Below, piece by piece: positions 34,345-44,842 of a stretch of DNA of 64,000 bases. The DNA is from Macrolepiota albuminosa (lineage: Eukaryota; Basidiomycota; Agaricomycetes; Agaricales; Agaricaceae). Position 1 is the first letter of the stretch, and each line of letters begins with the position of its first letter. The translations under genes and the position numbers were made by a program. Under the pieces are notes generated by a model that saw only the letters and a list, made by a program, of their open reading frames with translations, was not told the DNA's origin and searched no databases. The DNA lies in contig JAMWFC010000054.1 in the NCBI GenBank assembly GCA_027475525.1, positions 2,596,468 to 2,660,467 of the forward strand, written 5' to 3'.

Positions 34345-35034
34345 GTTTATCTGGAGACAGGGTATGCATCCTTTGAGCTCAATGGAGGGTACTTGCCCTC
34401 CATGCTGCACAAAATTTGTGCGGATATGGTAGCCCACCAGGGCATAGTTGAGTTTGCCAGGCAGGCCCTGGAAAATATTGCAGCGGCACATGATGCCATC
34501 ATTGAGATGCAAGTCTTTCAGGTGAAGAACACCAATCATTTCAGGCAAATGGACCCACCAATATCAGTAGGAGCATTGGTCTGTCTGTCAACACGTAACC
34601 TGAGGCTTCCAAAGGGACGGGCTACTAAACTATGCCTGAAATGGGTAGGCCCATACCATGTGCTAAACGCAGAGCCAAGTACCTCCAACTATGTGCTGGA
34701 GCTGCCTCAGGCATTACAGGAACAACAAATCGTTCCAAAGTTCTATGTGTCGCTGTTGCGACTATATAGCACATCAGACAGCGCGTTATTTTCTAACAGG
34801 GCAACCCTAGGCCCCTATGACTTTGGGGCATGAGACAATAATGAATAGTTTGTCAAGTGCATCATAGGGCACTGGTGGACTGAGCAGAATACGCTCAAGT
34901 TTGAGGTATGATGGTCCCTCAGAGACACAACATGGAAGCCATACTCCCATTGCTCCAAGCTGGTGGCACTTGACCATTATTTGAAGTTGAAGGGCGTTAA
35001 GTGCCCACATCAGTTAGGTAAGTGCACCGGCGCT
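34345..35034 (+). pseudogene. Ty3 element A: integrase C-terminus and chromodomain
   Basis: Plus-strand sequence resumes the integrase where the inverted part stops: TGYASFELNGGYLPSML, then LRLPKGRATKLCLKWVGPYH, STSNYVLELPQALQEQQIVP and FYVSLLRLYSTSD. After a TGA at about 34831 the same frame continues with a chromodomain-like end (WWTEQNTLKFEVWWSLRDTT, LDHYLKLKGVKCP) to a stop at about 35034. Chromodomains guide Ty3 chromovirus integration to marked chromatin. The match to element B is collinear over the whole length. Confidence 0.9.
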
Positions 35035-35140
35035 TAATTTGATTGGCAATGCCAATTGCGGCTTGGCTGAGTTGGTTAGCAACTGTGGCTGAGACATGTC
35101 TAAAATTTGAAATTTCTTTTTTCCCTTTCTTTCCTCAACC

Positions 35141-37823
35141 ATGGATATATCGCCCATGGACCAGGACGTTCAGCAGCAGCAGCACCAGCTTGAGTTTGCG
35201 CTGTTGGTCTTACTGTCAGCTGAAGAGGGGGGGACAGATGGCTCTCCCACTGACCCAAAATACGCCCCAGTGAGGACAATTGCAACAGGCTGTGGGCTTC
35301 CCACAGCAGCAGCAACAACCAGTGGCGGGCTACCCACCGCAGCAGCCAGTGATCAGTAGCTATCTGCCACAACAACTTATGCAGGGCAACCTTATGCCCC
35401 AGAACGCACTTGTGGGTGGTTTTCCACCTTGTCAGACGGCACAGGGCACTTATGTGCCACATCACACCAAGGGCCAATCCCAACAGGCCCAGTATGGGGA
35501 GCTATTTAGCCACCAAGCAATATCAGGATGGAGGCAGCTTGCCCCTGTACTGGCAACAAGGTCAATGGGAGCACATCCTTTTCTCCAATTTACCACCCTG
35601 GTGCACTACCCTGGCATGGGTGGTGCACCCATAATGATGCTGTACATCCCAGCTTGGATGGGAGCTTGGGGTGTGATGCCCCAGTATGGTGCCTTGTATG
35701 AGGTGCCCACTGAGGGAGAAAAATTGACCTCTTAGATAGCAAAGACTGCTAGTAAGAGCACAAAAGCTCTTGATACAGAACAAAGCAGTAAATCTCTGGC
35801 TGATGTGCCGATGGAGAGCCTGGCCAGGCTCTCCTTGTTATAGTGGCTGGAGATGCCACACCAACCTGAGCCCAGCTCGGAAGAAGAGTCATGTCCTTGA
35901 CGCAACAAAGAAAAAGCACAGGCTGTCAAGCCCAGTCTCAACCAGGACTTAGTCCTGACTACTCTTCTCCAATGCCTGAGGGACAATGGATATGATGTAC
36001 CCACAGAGTCATCATTCCTCCGCGACATGGAGGCGGTTGTCCTCATCAGCCAGATGATAGATGACATGGATCACATGCGTGCTCAGCACAAAACTGATCT
36101 CCTTGCCCTATCGGCTGCTTGTAAGTGGCAGACTACACCCTCAAGTTGGGACACCAACTCCAGCAGAAGGGCGTGTCAGCAAGAAGCAGAGGACACACTC
36201 TCCCACTTGACTTAGTCAAGTGTTGTTGTTCCCAGCCAGAAGGCCGGCCTAGGGCAGGACATCCTCCTCTATGAAGATATTCCTGTTCCAGCTGCCCCCC
36301 AGCTGATTCAGCGCCTCACTAGTGGCACATTTGAGGTCGCATCTTTGCAACCATTATCTGTGATATCCACCACGCACTCTGGAGAGCAGAGTTCCTGGGA
36401 CGTCAGTATACACCCCACTGAGGCTAAGGCCTTGCAACCCCAAAAGGACCATCAGAGTAAGAACCTGGAAAGGCACACATACGTTAATGTGCACTTTCCT
36501 GAGGATGCCCCAAAAGAGGCTCCAGAAGCTAACATCCCCTTCTTACCCGCCATATTGGTAGAAGGCCCTCCTGCCCGATACCCTTGGTGTGTGTGGGCAA
36601 TGGACCTACATTTGGAGAATGCTGGGCCAGAGAGGCTGCCATCCCTGCCCTCCAATGACAAATAGTATGAGGAGCCTGAAGAGGCTCATATGGAATCCCT
36701 GGTGCCACACAAAACTGCAGCACAATGTATGGCACATGAGCGGCGCAACAGTAATCAACAGGCCAAGATGGACCATTGGGCACAAAATAGCGCCAAACAA
36801 GGAGCTGCCCTCTTTGAAGATGAGACTGGGTGCATCTCTGATGTGCTTAGTGTTGTGATTTATCATGATCACACTATTGAGCATCAGAACTTGTTCTTTG
36901 GCATGGAGTTGTCTCCTCAATTTTACTGGTCACCAGTGACCAACACTGTTTTTGTTGGGCAAGAAGCCTGTGCAGCCAGGGCCTTTAAGGCTGACAAAGA
37001 GGGCAATGCCACGCATATGCCCCACAACAGTAAGGTGTACCAAGTTGCATCTTGCAGGTTTCCCTGCAGCCCTCAAGAGCTCCACAGGCTCCATGCACTG
37101 TTGAACAATTAGTTTACGCTGATTTGTCAGCATCAGTTGGGCTACCTCCTGCTCAACAAATTAAAACAGGTGACTATAAATTGTCACCCCACAGCCTGAG
37201 ACAGAGTAATGTTTCAATTACTTGATGAGGCTCTGTACAAGACCATTGCAGTATCTTTTGCGAGTTCAGAGGAGCAGGAGAAAGTTCCATGGATGATTGT
37301 TCCTTCACGGATTTACCACTGCAAGAAAAGTGAGAGGCTGGCCTTCATCAGCCTGACTCCTCCTGACTCAAAGCAACCTTTTGCTTTGGACTACCTGGGC
37401 TCATATGCTCTTCTCTATAGGCATCCTGGGACGCCCAATATGTGGACCGGTCTGGCCATGGACCATGCCATGCGCATTCACTGGTGCAGCCTCTTTGGGT
37501 TTGTGCTTGTACACGCTATCTTCATGAGCCACCCATCTAAGTCCACGGTGTACAAGCACCTGGCTTATGTCTTTGTATGGCCCAGCCTCTATAAAGAGGC
37601 CGAATATGAGGCAGCTACAGGGCAATCCTTTGTGCCCCTGTCCACCAAGGACCTGAACTTTGAGGCTTGGGCAGTGGACATCCCAGAAGCCTCAGCTTCT
37701 ATCTTCACCACTTTGGATGGATTATGTGTCCTCCTTCACAATCAAATCCTGGTCAGCTGGGCTGACTATGCATACACGTATGGGGTCACCTACTGTAACC
37801 AGAGTTACGGGTTAGAACTATCT
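35141..37823 (+). pseudogene. Accessory ORF downstream of pol, Ty3 element A copy
   Basis: The ORF would start at ATG 35141 (MDISPMDQDVQQQQHQLEFA), about 107 bp after the chromodomain stop. The first part is Gln/Pro rich (GFPQQQQQPVAGYPPQQP). The second half (36690-37823) is homologous to the minus-strand ORF at 38328-41045. Aligned pairs are YWSPVTNTVFVGQEACAARA with the segment around YAMNTVLMGADANRSA, and LLHNQILVSWADYAYTYGV with LLHNWILLEWVDHAYTYGV. The protein belongs to no family I know. Stops and frame changes break it into pieces at about 35280, 36240, 36660 and 37110. It is truncated on the right by the LTR at 37824, about 180 residues short of the element B copy. Confidence 0.65.
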
Positions 37824-37966
37824 TGTGTGTATCACACAAGTGCTAAATCAGACCGCAGTATCGGATTGACTAGTACTTAGAGTGAAAACAAGATGTTATC
37901 TTACGTAATACTCTATTAAACGATTATAGCGTCGTTGACGCTTGGAACACGAATGACTCCGTTACA
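37824..37966 (-). repeat. Probable LTR (143 bp) with adjacent polypurine tract
   Basis: The segment runs TG...CA (TGTGTGTATCACACAAG at the left, CCGTTACA at the right). On the minus strand, a polypurine tract CATTGGGGGGTA lies immediately before it (37967-37976), the position of a 3' LTR. The left edge interrupts accessory ORF A. It could be the 3' LTR of Ty3 element B, which lies in the right orientation to the right, or an unrelated solo LTR. I found no second copy in the window. The 37967-38327 stretch is otherwise non-coding. Confidence 0.45.
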
Positions 37967-38327
37967 TACCCCCCAATGAGACTGAATACTCGGTCTTTAG
38001 AAAGGGAGGTAAAGCGAGATGAAGGATGCACGGTAGTGCAAACAATAGATGAATACATACATATGGCGTGGCTGCAAGGCGTTAGCACTCATGCACAGTG
38101 TAGATGTGTCGTCTGGACACAATAGAAAGCAGTCCTTATCAGACAATGGTGCAGGTTGCGCCAGCAGTAGATAAAAAAATGTTTATGTATAAACAAGTAA
38201 GAAAAACAAAAAAGAGTAACCCCTCCTCTGGGTCCGCTGTATCTACACGCGACTCTAGAGTGCGTATCAGCTGAAATGGTTCGAGTGAAATACTCGGAAG
38301 TACATACACAATAAAGTATACATGGGT

Positions 38328-41045
38328 CTAGGACCCGGATGATGATGCTCCCGCAACTGCGCCCGTCTCAGTCACCATTGCCTCCTCCTCCAGTGCGACG
38401 TTAATCGCGGGAGGGGGAGGCGCCGATTCCGTCCTCGGTGGGGTTATAGGCCCCTCGACTGCAGGCGTATCTACCATCATAGGCTCTGTTAGTGCGACGT
38501 TAATCGCTGAAGCTGTGGTGGTGAGCGTACCCTGCTCTGCCATGCATGACAGGAGATTGACCTGGCCTGGGTCCATGTCCACTGTTGGCAGGTCATGCGC
38601 TGCCATGCGTTTTAGGAGGTTGACCTGATTCGGGTCCATGCCAATCAAGTAATAGAGGCTGTTGGCCTCAGGGTTTTCCGGGAGCTTGCTCTTCTCATGA
38701 TGCTTGAACATAAGACGATAGTGATTGTCTTCAGTCATCTCCCGCCATCCATCCCATTGCGGGATTGCGGCAGGGGTGCCATACTTGGAGAGGCGCTCCA
38801 TGCGCTCATCATCGACCTGTTTGAAGATGTCCATTGACATTGTGGGGGAATGGAACTGCTGTTCCAGGAAGACTACGCCATACGTGTACGCGTGGTCTAC
38901 CCATTCCAGCAGTATCCAGTTGTGTAGAAGGACGCGTAACGTGTCGTCGTCGGGCACGTGAACTTGGTAAATTTCGAGCTGCAGCCCACATTGGGGCTCA
39001 AATGGCTGCTCGGGGAACATGGCATCATACGAGGCAATTTCCTCTCGATAAAGCCCTGGACAGGCCATGACGAGGGTTAACTGCGCCAATTGGTCGAGGT
39101 CGAACGGTGTGGCTGGATCCTGAGCATGCATTACGCGCAACACCGTGGTGCCATCGTCTTTTGTGCGCAAAAAGCGCCCTGGAATGTGTTGTCACTTGAC
39201 AAGAGCGAGGTTGTCAGGGCCCTGCATTGGGTTGATGAGTTCCTGGTACCTAGGCTCCTTCATCAGGAGCTGCATGGTTTGATCATGCAGAGCCTCAACT
39301 GTCCGCTGTGCAAACATCTGGAGCTCTGTGATCAACATGTACGCGACGATTCTGTCACGACACGGGACGTGCACATTTGCGTAGTACTTATAGAGCCGGT
39401 CCAGCTCTAGCGGAGTGCGGGGAAGACCATGCGGGGCATGCTTATACACAATTGTACCCAGGATGTGGGCAGGATGGCCAGAGGAATACTCATATGACGC
39501 CGATCTATTGGCGTCAGCTCCCATCAGCACCGTATTCATGGCATACGAATAATAGGTGCAATGGCTGAGTGCTCCTCTAAAGCATGAGTTCATTCGCTCG
39601 ATATCGAGCGGACCCCACACCTTCACCCCCAAGCCATCGGGGATCCTCCCCAAGAATTCATCCTTGGCCCTATACTTCTGGGCCTTTAGCTTATTGCGTG
39701 ATACTCGTTGGAATCGGTCCATGGCCGATTCCCCCTCCTCCCCGTCCTCCTCCTGCTCCGAACTCAACTCTCCATAGTCGCTCTTGTTGGACAGGGATGG
39801 TACTGGTTTTTTGCCTTTTTCAGGCCTGGTCTTCCCTCTCGAGATCGCTACCAGACCATCATACTGCTCCGGCGTACGGGGGTCTGGGGTCAATACGACC
39901 ACGGGGTAGTGTTCTGGTGGAGCTGGTACAAACACCGGCAGCATAAACAGCATCTGGACTTCTCCCGCTCGTGCGGGAATGCCAGCAGGAAATATTATCA
40001 CCTCCAATTTAGAGGCATTGAGAGGCGGCTTGCGGCCACAGCGCTGACAAGATGGCCCCAACTTGGTCGGGGCGGACAATTCTAGTTGTGGCTGAGCCAC
40101 CGGAGGGGCAGGCGCATTTCGTGCCAGAGTTCTCCCTCCAGGCTCAGCGCGGGGAGTGATGGTAACGGGCGCTCTTGGCGCCACAGCGACGGTTTTGGGC
40201 CCCCTAGGTGGGGCCCGGGATGATGCGGTTTCCTGCTGGCCCAGGGACAGACCTGCCAAGGGTTCACTGACTGCAGTCAGCGACTCTGAGGAGGCCTGAG
40301 GGCCCGACTTGGGCAACCGTGATGACAAAGCCACGGGCTGAGCAGGCTGCTCATGGCGTGCGAATTGCGCTTCTGACGGCATCCTTGCCCATGGAGGGTC
40401 GACTGGTCGACTGGGCTGATATTTAGCCCTTTTAACCTCGGCAGTCGGTTCCTCACCCATGGCGATTTTGCGCTTAGACGCACGTTCAATCTGTTCCAGC
40501 ACTGCGATGCGCTGCCTCTTCATCAGCTCAATCTGGTCGAGCAATCCCTCCATCACCATCACGGCCAAACTGTCCTGCAGGAATAACGCAATTGCAGGGA
40601 CTGGCTGTCTTGCTGCTTCCAGTCTGCCCAACAGCACATCTGACACTGCTACACTCTGCACTTGTGGCACAGGCTCCCCATATGACTCTTCCACAGGCCG
40701 ATGCGCCCATGGTACTGACGGCGGCCCCGTCACCACACCCACATACGTTAGATGCGACGCAGCTGGACGTGCTGACGGTTCCTGATAGTAGTGCTTGTGG
40801 CACGTGCTGTCCTCCGGGCGCCCATAGCGCCCTTCGTCATCGACCTCCATCTCTTGCGAGTGGAGGGGTGTCTGGTATGGTAGTGGCTTGGCACAGCCTG
40901 GATAGGCCACGCCCGCTGACTGAAACTGGCTTACCGCCGGATATGGCGGCTGCCTCTGGTACTGATCAGGGTAATCACGGTTTTGTATATTCGGGGGTCT
41001 CCCCCCTCCACTAGAGCCTTGCCGGCTCTGATCACCCTTTTGCGG
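38328..41045 (-). pseudogene. Accessory ORF downstream of pol, Ty3 element B copy (split by element C)
   Basis: The minus-strand frame enters from the left LTR edge of element C (QKGDQSRQGSSGGGRPPNIQ) and runs to 38328, with one TGA at 39189-39191 (probably from CGA). Its true start is ATG 54665-54667 on the far side of element C: MAYWGP there joins QKGDQ here in frame. Total length is about 910 codons. The N-terminal half is Pro/Gly/Ala rich with SCQRCGRKPP. The C-terminal half has YAMNTVLMGADANRSASYEY, VHVPDDDTLRVLLHNWILLE and WVDHAYTYGVVFLEQQ. It is homologous to the ORF at 35141-37823. No known family; a role in the retroelement is inferred from its position. Confidence 0.7.
41042..41045. 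other. Target site duplication of element C, left (GCGG)
   Basis: GCGG directly before the left LTR is repeated directly after the right LTR (54649-54652). Confidence 0.8.
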
Positions 41046-42088
41046 TGATAGGCTTCTACTCGGACTGAGCGCATCAAGGGACATTATAGGCCGACCAACA
41101 CTTGACACACTAAAGGCTCTAGCGACCAGCCTTGGGTACAGAGCAGCCCTAGCGCGGGCGCTCTATGGCAAGACTTATCCATTCATCTCAATCACCAGTA
41201 TCAGCCCCTCAGCGCACTCCACTCAGTTACTTTGAAGACCAAGAAGACTCAGGACTCATAGCGCTAGCATAACGGCGGGAGGGGACTCTGACCAAACCCC
41301 GATCAGTACTGGAAGGAGTTAGCAATTGGCGCTGTCAATCACCGAGGCACCTCAATCAGAAGTCTAAAAGAATCAATGACGACGAGACAGGATACACGCA
41401 GACCCGACATTTAAATCTATCAAAAAATGGTACAATGTTTAGCGCCGGAATTAGTGCTAACGGCGTCTGTCGAGGATTCTCCGACCATACCCTGAGATGG
41501 CATGGCCAATTAAATTACATCAAAAAGTGAGCAAACTCGTACCACTTCTAAGTAGTTTTAGAGTCGCCGTTGGTTGCCGTCACCCATGTGCTGCAGGTTG
41601 CCGTTGACAGGTGGCCATTAGCTACAGTCACGAAGGGAGGCGCTAATTGGTAGCGCCGTCAATGGACTTATTTTGGAAATAATGTAGCACATAGTATAAA
41701 AACTAGCTACTTGCCATGTATATAACAACAAATCGTAACCTCTTGAGCACCCAGTTACACTTAGCGTTCAAATCGCACTAGCATTGCCTGACTTTGCCAC
41801 CAAGTTCGGCGCTAGCTTCGTCTATCTCGTCTTTGTCGTTTACGGTGCCACCTACGGGCACGCTACGCTGCGCTATTCGTTTATTTCTCTATAACTTCTC
41901 CTAAACTACGACGCTTACTACTTGCTAGGTAGCACCCGAGGCGCTACCGTCTAGCGCATCATCCTACCACCTCTGCTCGAGCACACCGGGACCCTGCCGG
42001 GACTCCTCACAAACCCATACGCCAGGCGCTGGAGACGGCGTTGTACTGCGTATACGTCCAGCGCACCCAACCACAGTTGGCGTCATCA
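41046..42088 (+). repeat. Left LTR of element C
   Basis: 1,043 bp, TG...CA, near-identical to 53606-54648. The minus-strand frame of the accessory ORF runs on into it by chance as far as 41108. Confidence 0.95.
41695..41700 (+). promoter_or_regulatory. TATA box of the left LTR
   Basis: TATAAA in ATAGTATAAAAACTAGC about 390 bp before the LTR end; position and composition suit the LTR promoter. The same motif is in the right LTR near 54255. Confidence 0.6.
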
Positions 42089-42091
42089 TTT

Positions 42092-42107
42092 TGGAGCCCA
42101 CCGTGAG
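42092..42107 (+). other. Primer binding site of element C
   Basis: TGGAGCCCACCGTGAG begins 3 bp after the LTR end and starts with TGG, complementary to a tRNA 3' CCA. I cannot name the tRNA. Confidence 0.6.
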
Positions 42108-42167
42108 GGGTTCTATTGAGGCAGAATTCCGCCGGAAACTCGAGCCCAGCGACAGCGCCGCCTCCTA

Positions 42168-44842
42168 TTGGAGAGCGCGTTTGAACAAACCTTAACTGAG
42201 TCACCACACTTACCAGGCGCGCTACCGAGGCAGACTTTAGATCAGGAACTTGAAGCCGCTCCAGATAGCTTGGCTGAAAGCTTCTTCCCATTTTCCCGAC
42301 CGTTCGAATACTTAGCAGGTGAAAACCATACACCGCTTACTCCTTTGGAAGAGCTGTCTAGGTCATTATCGCCAGAACCTAGCGACTCAGAGTTACCCGA
42401 GCCAGTACCGACTACAACCACGCTAAGCGAAACTACTACTAACACTACTATCCCCACCACGACGTCAACGCCAGTTAGTATGGAGCAGGCAAACACACCA
42501 CGTATGCCACCAAGAAACCACTTCTCGTCGCCAAAATGGGACGAGACGAAACCTCGCGAGCTAACACAGTATTTCCGAGAATTGGAATATTTATTACGCG
42601 ACTGCCGAGTCACCGACAACATCCAAATGAAAGAATACGCCGCCAGATACGTTTCCTACGATACCGCGGAATCCTGGATGGGACTGGATGAGTTTCAAGG
42701 ATTAACACGAGAGGCCGTACCAAGGTCGTATACCTATGAGGAATGGAAAAAGGCGATCATTAAACTGTACCCTGGCGCTGAAGAATCCACGCGCTATACC
42801 GTCCTTGAAATCCAGAAACTGGTACAGGATACCTTCGCAACGGGCATTTATACGCTAGGCACGCTATCTACTTATTATCGAGATTTCCAGCGAATTGCAA
42901 GATGGCTAGTACAGAATGGCAAACTCTACAGGAACGAGGAACGGCGCTTGTTTCAACAAGGCATTCCAACATCACTATGGACTCGTATAGCTCGTTGCTT
43001 AGAAATTCTTAAGTCCGACCACCATCCTGAGGAACCCTACGATATAGAAGACGTTTTTGAAGCAGGTAAATGGATACTGAAAGGCACGGATACTGGCATC
43101 CCCTTCCAGCGACCCTCTAGTACTGATAACGGAGGAAAGGCGCCACCTGTTGCGGCGCCAGCACCTAGCGCGACTAACAATCAGGAAGGTTTTGTCAAGA
43201 AGGAGGATCTGGAAAACGCAGTCAACACGGCCGTTGCAAACGTTATGAGCAAATTGGAAACGTTAATCTTGACTAGCCTTAATGCGCCACGAGGTAATAT
43301 GCAATCCGGCCCTTGTCACTTCTGTGGTGAGGCAGGACATACGATGACTCGCGGACGCTGCGCTATCCTCGAACAATATCTACGCCAAGGAAGAGTGCGC
43401 CGAGGCGCCGACGGGAAAATAGTCCTACCCTCTGGCGCTAACATCCCTCTATATCCTGAGCACCGAACCTTCCAGGGACGAATTGATGAATGGCACCGAC
43501 GGAACCCTGGGAACTTAGCGACGGGCAATCTCAATAGTACGGCCGCAACGGAGGCAGAAACAACTCCACAACAGGCGCTAATCCATGAAGTACTCCAGCT
43601 TAACGCTGTTAGCGAGCGACCGACGTTGTCACGAGAACAACTCCACAACAGGCGCTAATCCATGAAGTACTCCAGCTTAACGCTGTTAGCGAGCGACCGA
43701 CGTTGTCACGAGAGGAGAGGATCGAGACGTTGGAAAGGGAGCTAAAGTCGCTAAAGAATCAGGTTTTCAATGGTGTAGAGATTAAAAAGAGCAAGCAACC
43801 GTTGAAAGACTATAGGCCCTCAGGCACTACGTCAGATCCAGCACCCGTGAAGCCTTCGAATTCCAGCATCAACGACGACACACCTGATACGGCCAAAGCC
43901 TCAGCTAGCACGGAACCGCCATTACACCCGTATTCAGGACTTGCCGGTAACTACGCTCCGCCTATCAATCGAAACTTTGGGGCGCCAGACAAGCCAGCAG
44001 GAGGCTACCGACCAACGGCACCAATCTACGACATAGAAAAATCTAAGCAAGTATTCGATCGTATTATGAAGAGTCAAGTCACGATGTCGGTAGGGGAGCT
44101 ATGTAGTGTGGCGCCAGACGTCAGGAATCAGATGCGTACAGCGGTAACCCCTTGACGGAATGTAGCTAACAATGTAACGGTGGTGGACGAATGCGACGAC
44201 GCGCTACCTGGATTCACGTACATAACCGAGACGGTCGCGTCGAAAATCAAAGAAGAGGCCACGCCACCCAAAGAAGCTACGTCCATTGACCCGGTCGAAA
44301 CTTACCTTAAGTCGCTAAGATCTAGCGACGATCCCGCTGTCCTCACTGTAGCCCAAGACTCTCACGTGATTCGCTCGATTATGTTGACAGTTGATGGAAA
44401 AAGCGAGATAGAATCTATCGTGGACAGCGGATCACAGATTATTTCAATGGCTGCCGACGTCGCTAACGAGCTTGGCATCATTTACGACCCGACCATCATT
44501 CTTAATATGCAAAGCGCTAACGGCACTATTGATCGATCCTTGGGAATGGCTCGTAACGTGCCATGCGCTGTTGGCGATCTTACGTTTTACCTTCAAATAC
44601 ACATTCTTAGATCGCCTGCGTACGACTTATTGTTAGGGAGGCCCTTCGACGTCTTAGCCCAATCAGTAGTCAAGACGACATCTGAAGACAAAACGACGCT
44701 AACTATTAGCGACCCTAACTCGGGCGTCAGGAGAACGGTACCAACGTTTCCCCGAGGAAAATTCCAGAAACCAGGACCGAGAAAGCGACCTTACGTTAGC
44801 GACGACCCTTGCGAGTGTTTTCCGGCGCCATCGAGGAGATGA
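42168..44842 (+). pseudogene. Gag and protease of element C
   Basis: An open frame enters at about 42168; the first in-frame ATG is 42480 (MEQANTPRMPPRNHF). The capsid-like region follows (LTQYFRELEYLLRDCRVTDN, LIRLKYPG-like IIKLYPGAEES, FQRIARWLVQNGKL), then a zinc knuckle CHFCGEAGHTMTRGRC, C-X2-C-X4-H-X6-C. The 77-bp duplication 43559-43712 shifts the frame, and skipping one copy makes it continuous with 43703-44155. A TGA at 44153-44155 (CCTTGACGG, likely from CGA) precedes the protease with ESIVDSGSQIISM and YDLLLGRPFDV. The frame ends at 44842 and overlaps pol by 34 nt in the -1 frame, suggesting a ribosomal frameshift, but I see no classical slippery heptamer. Confidence 0.85.
43559..43712. 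repeat. 77-bp exact tandem duplication in gag of element C
   Basis: Copies 43559-43635 and 43636-43712 are identical. One copy removed, the gag frame (phase of 42168) continues into that of 43703. Confidence 0.95.

Noticed and set aside
41046..41108. N-terminus of the minus-strand ORF ending at 39192, starting inside the left LTR
   Set aside because: These codons are LTR sequence read by chance; the real start codon lies at 54667 on the other side of element C.
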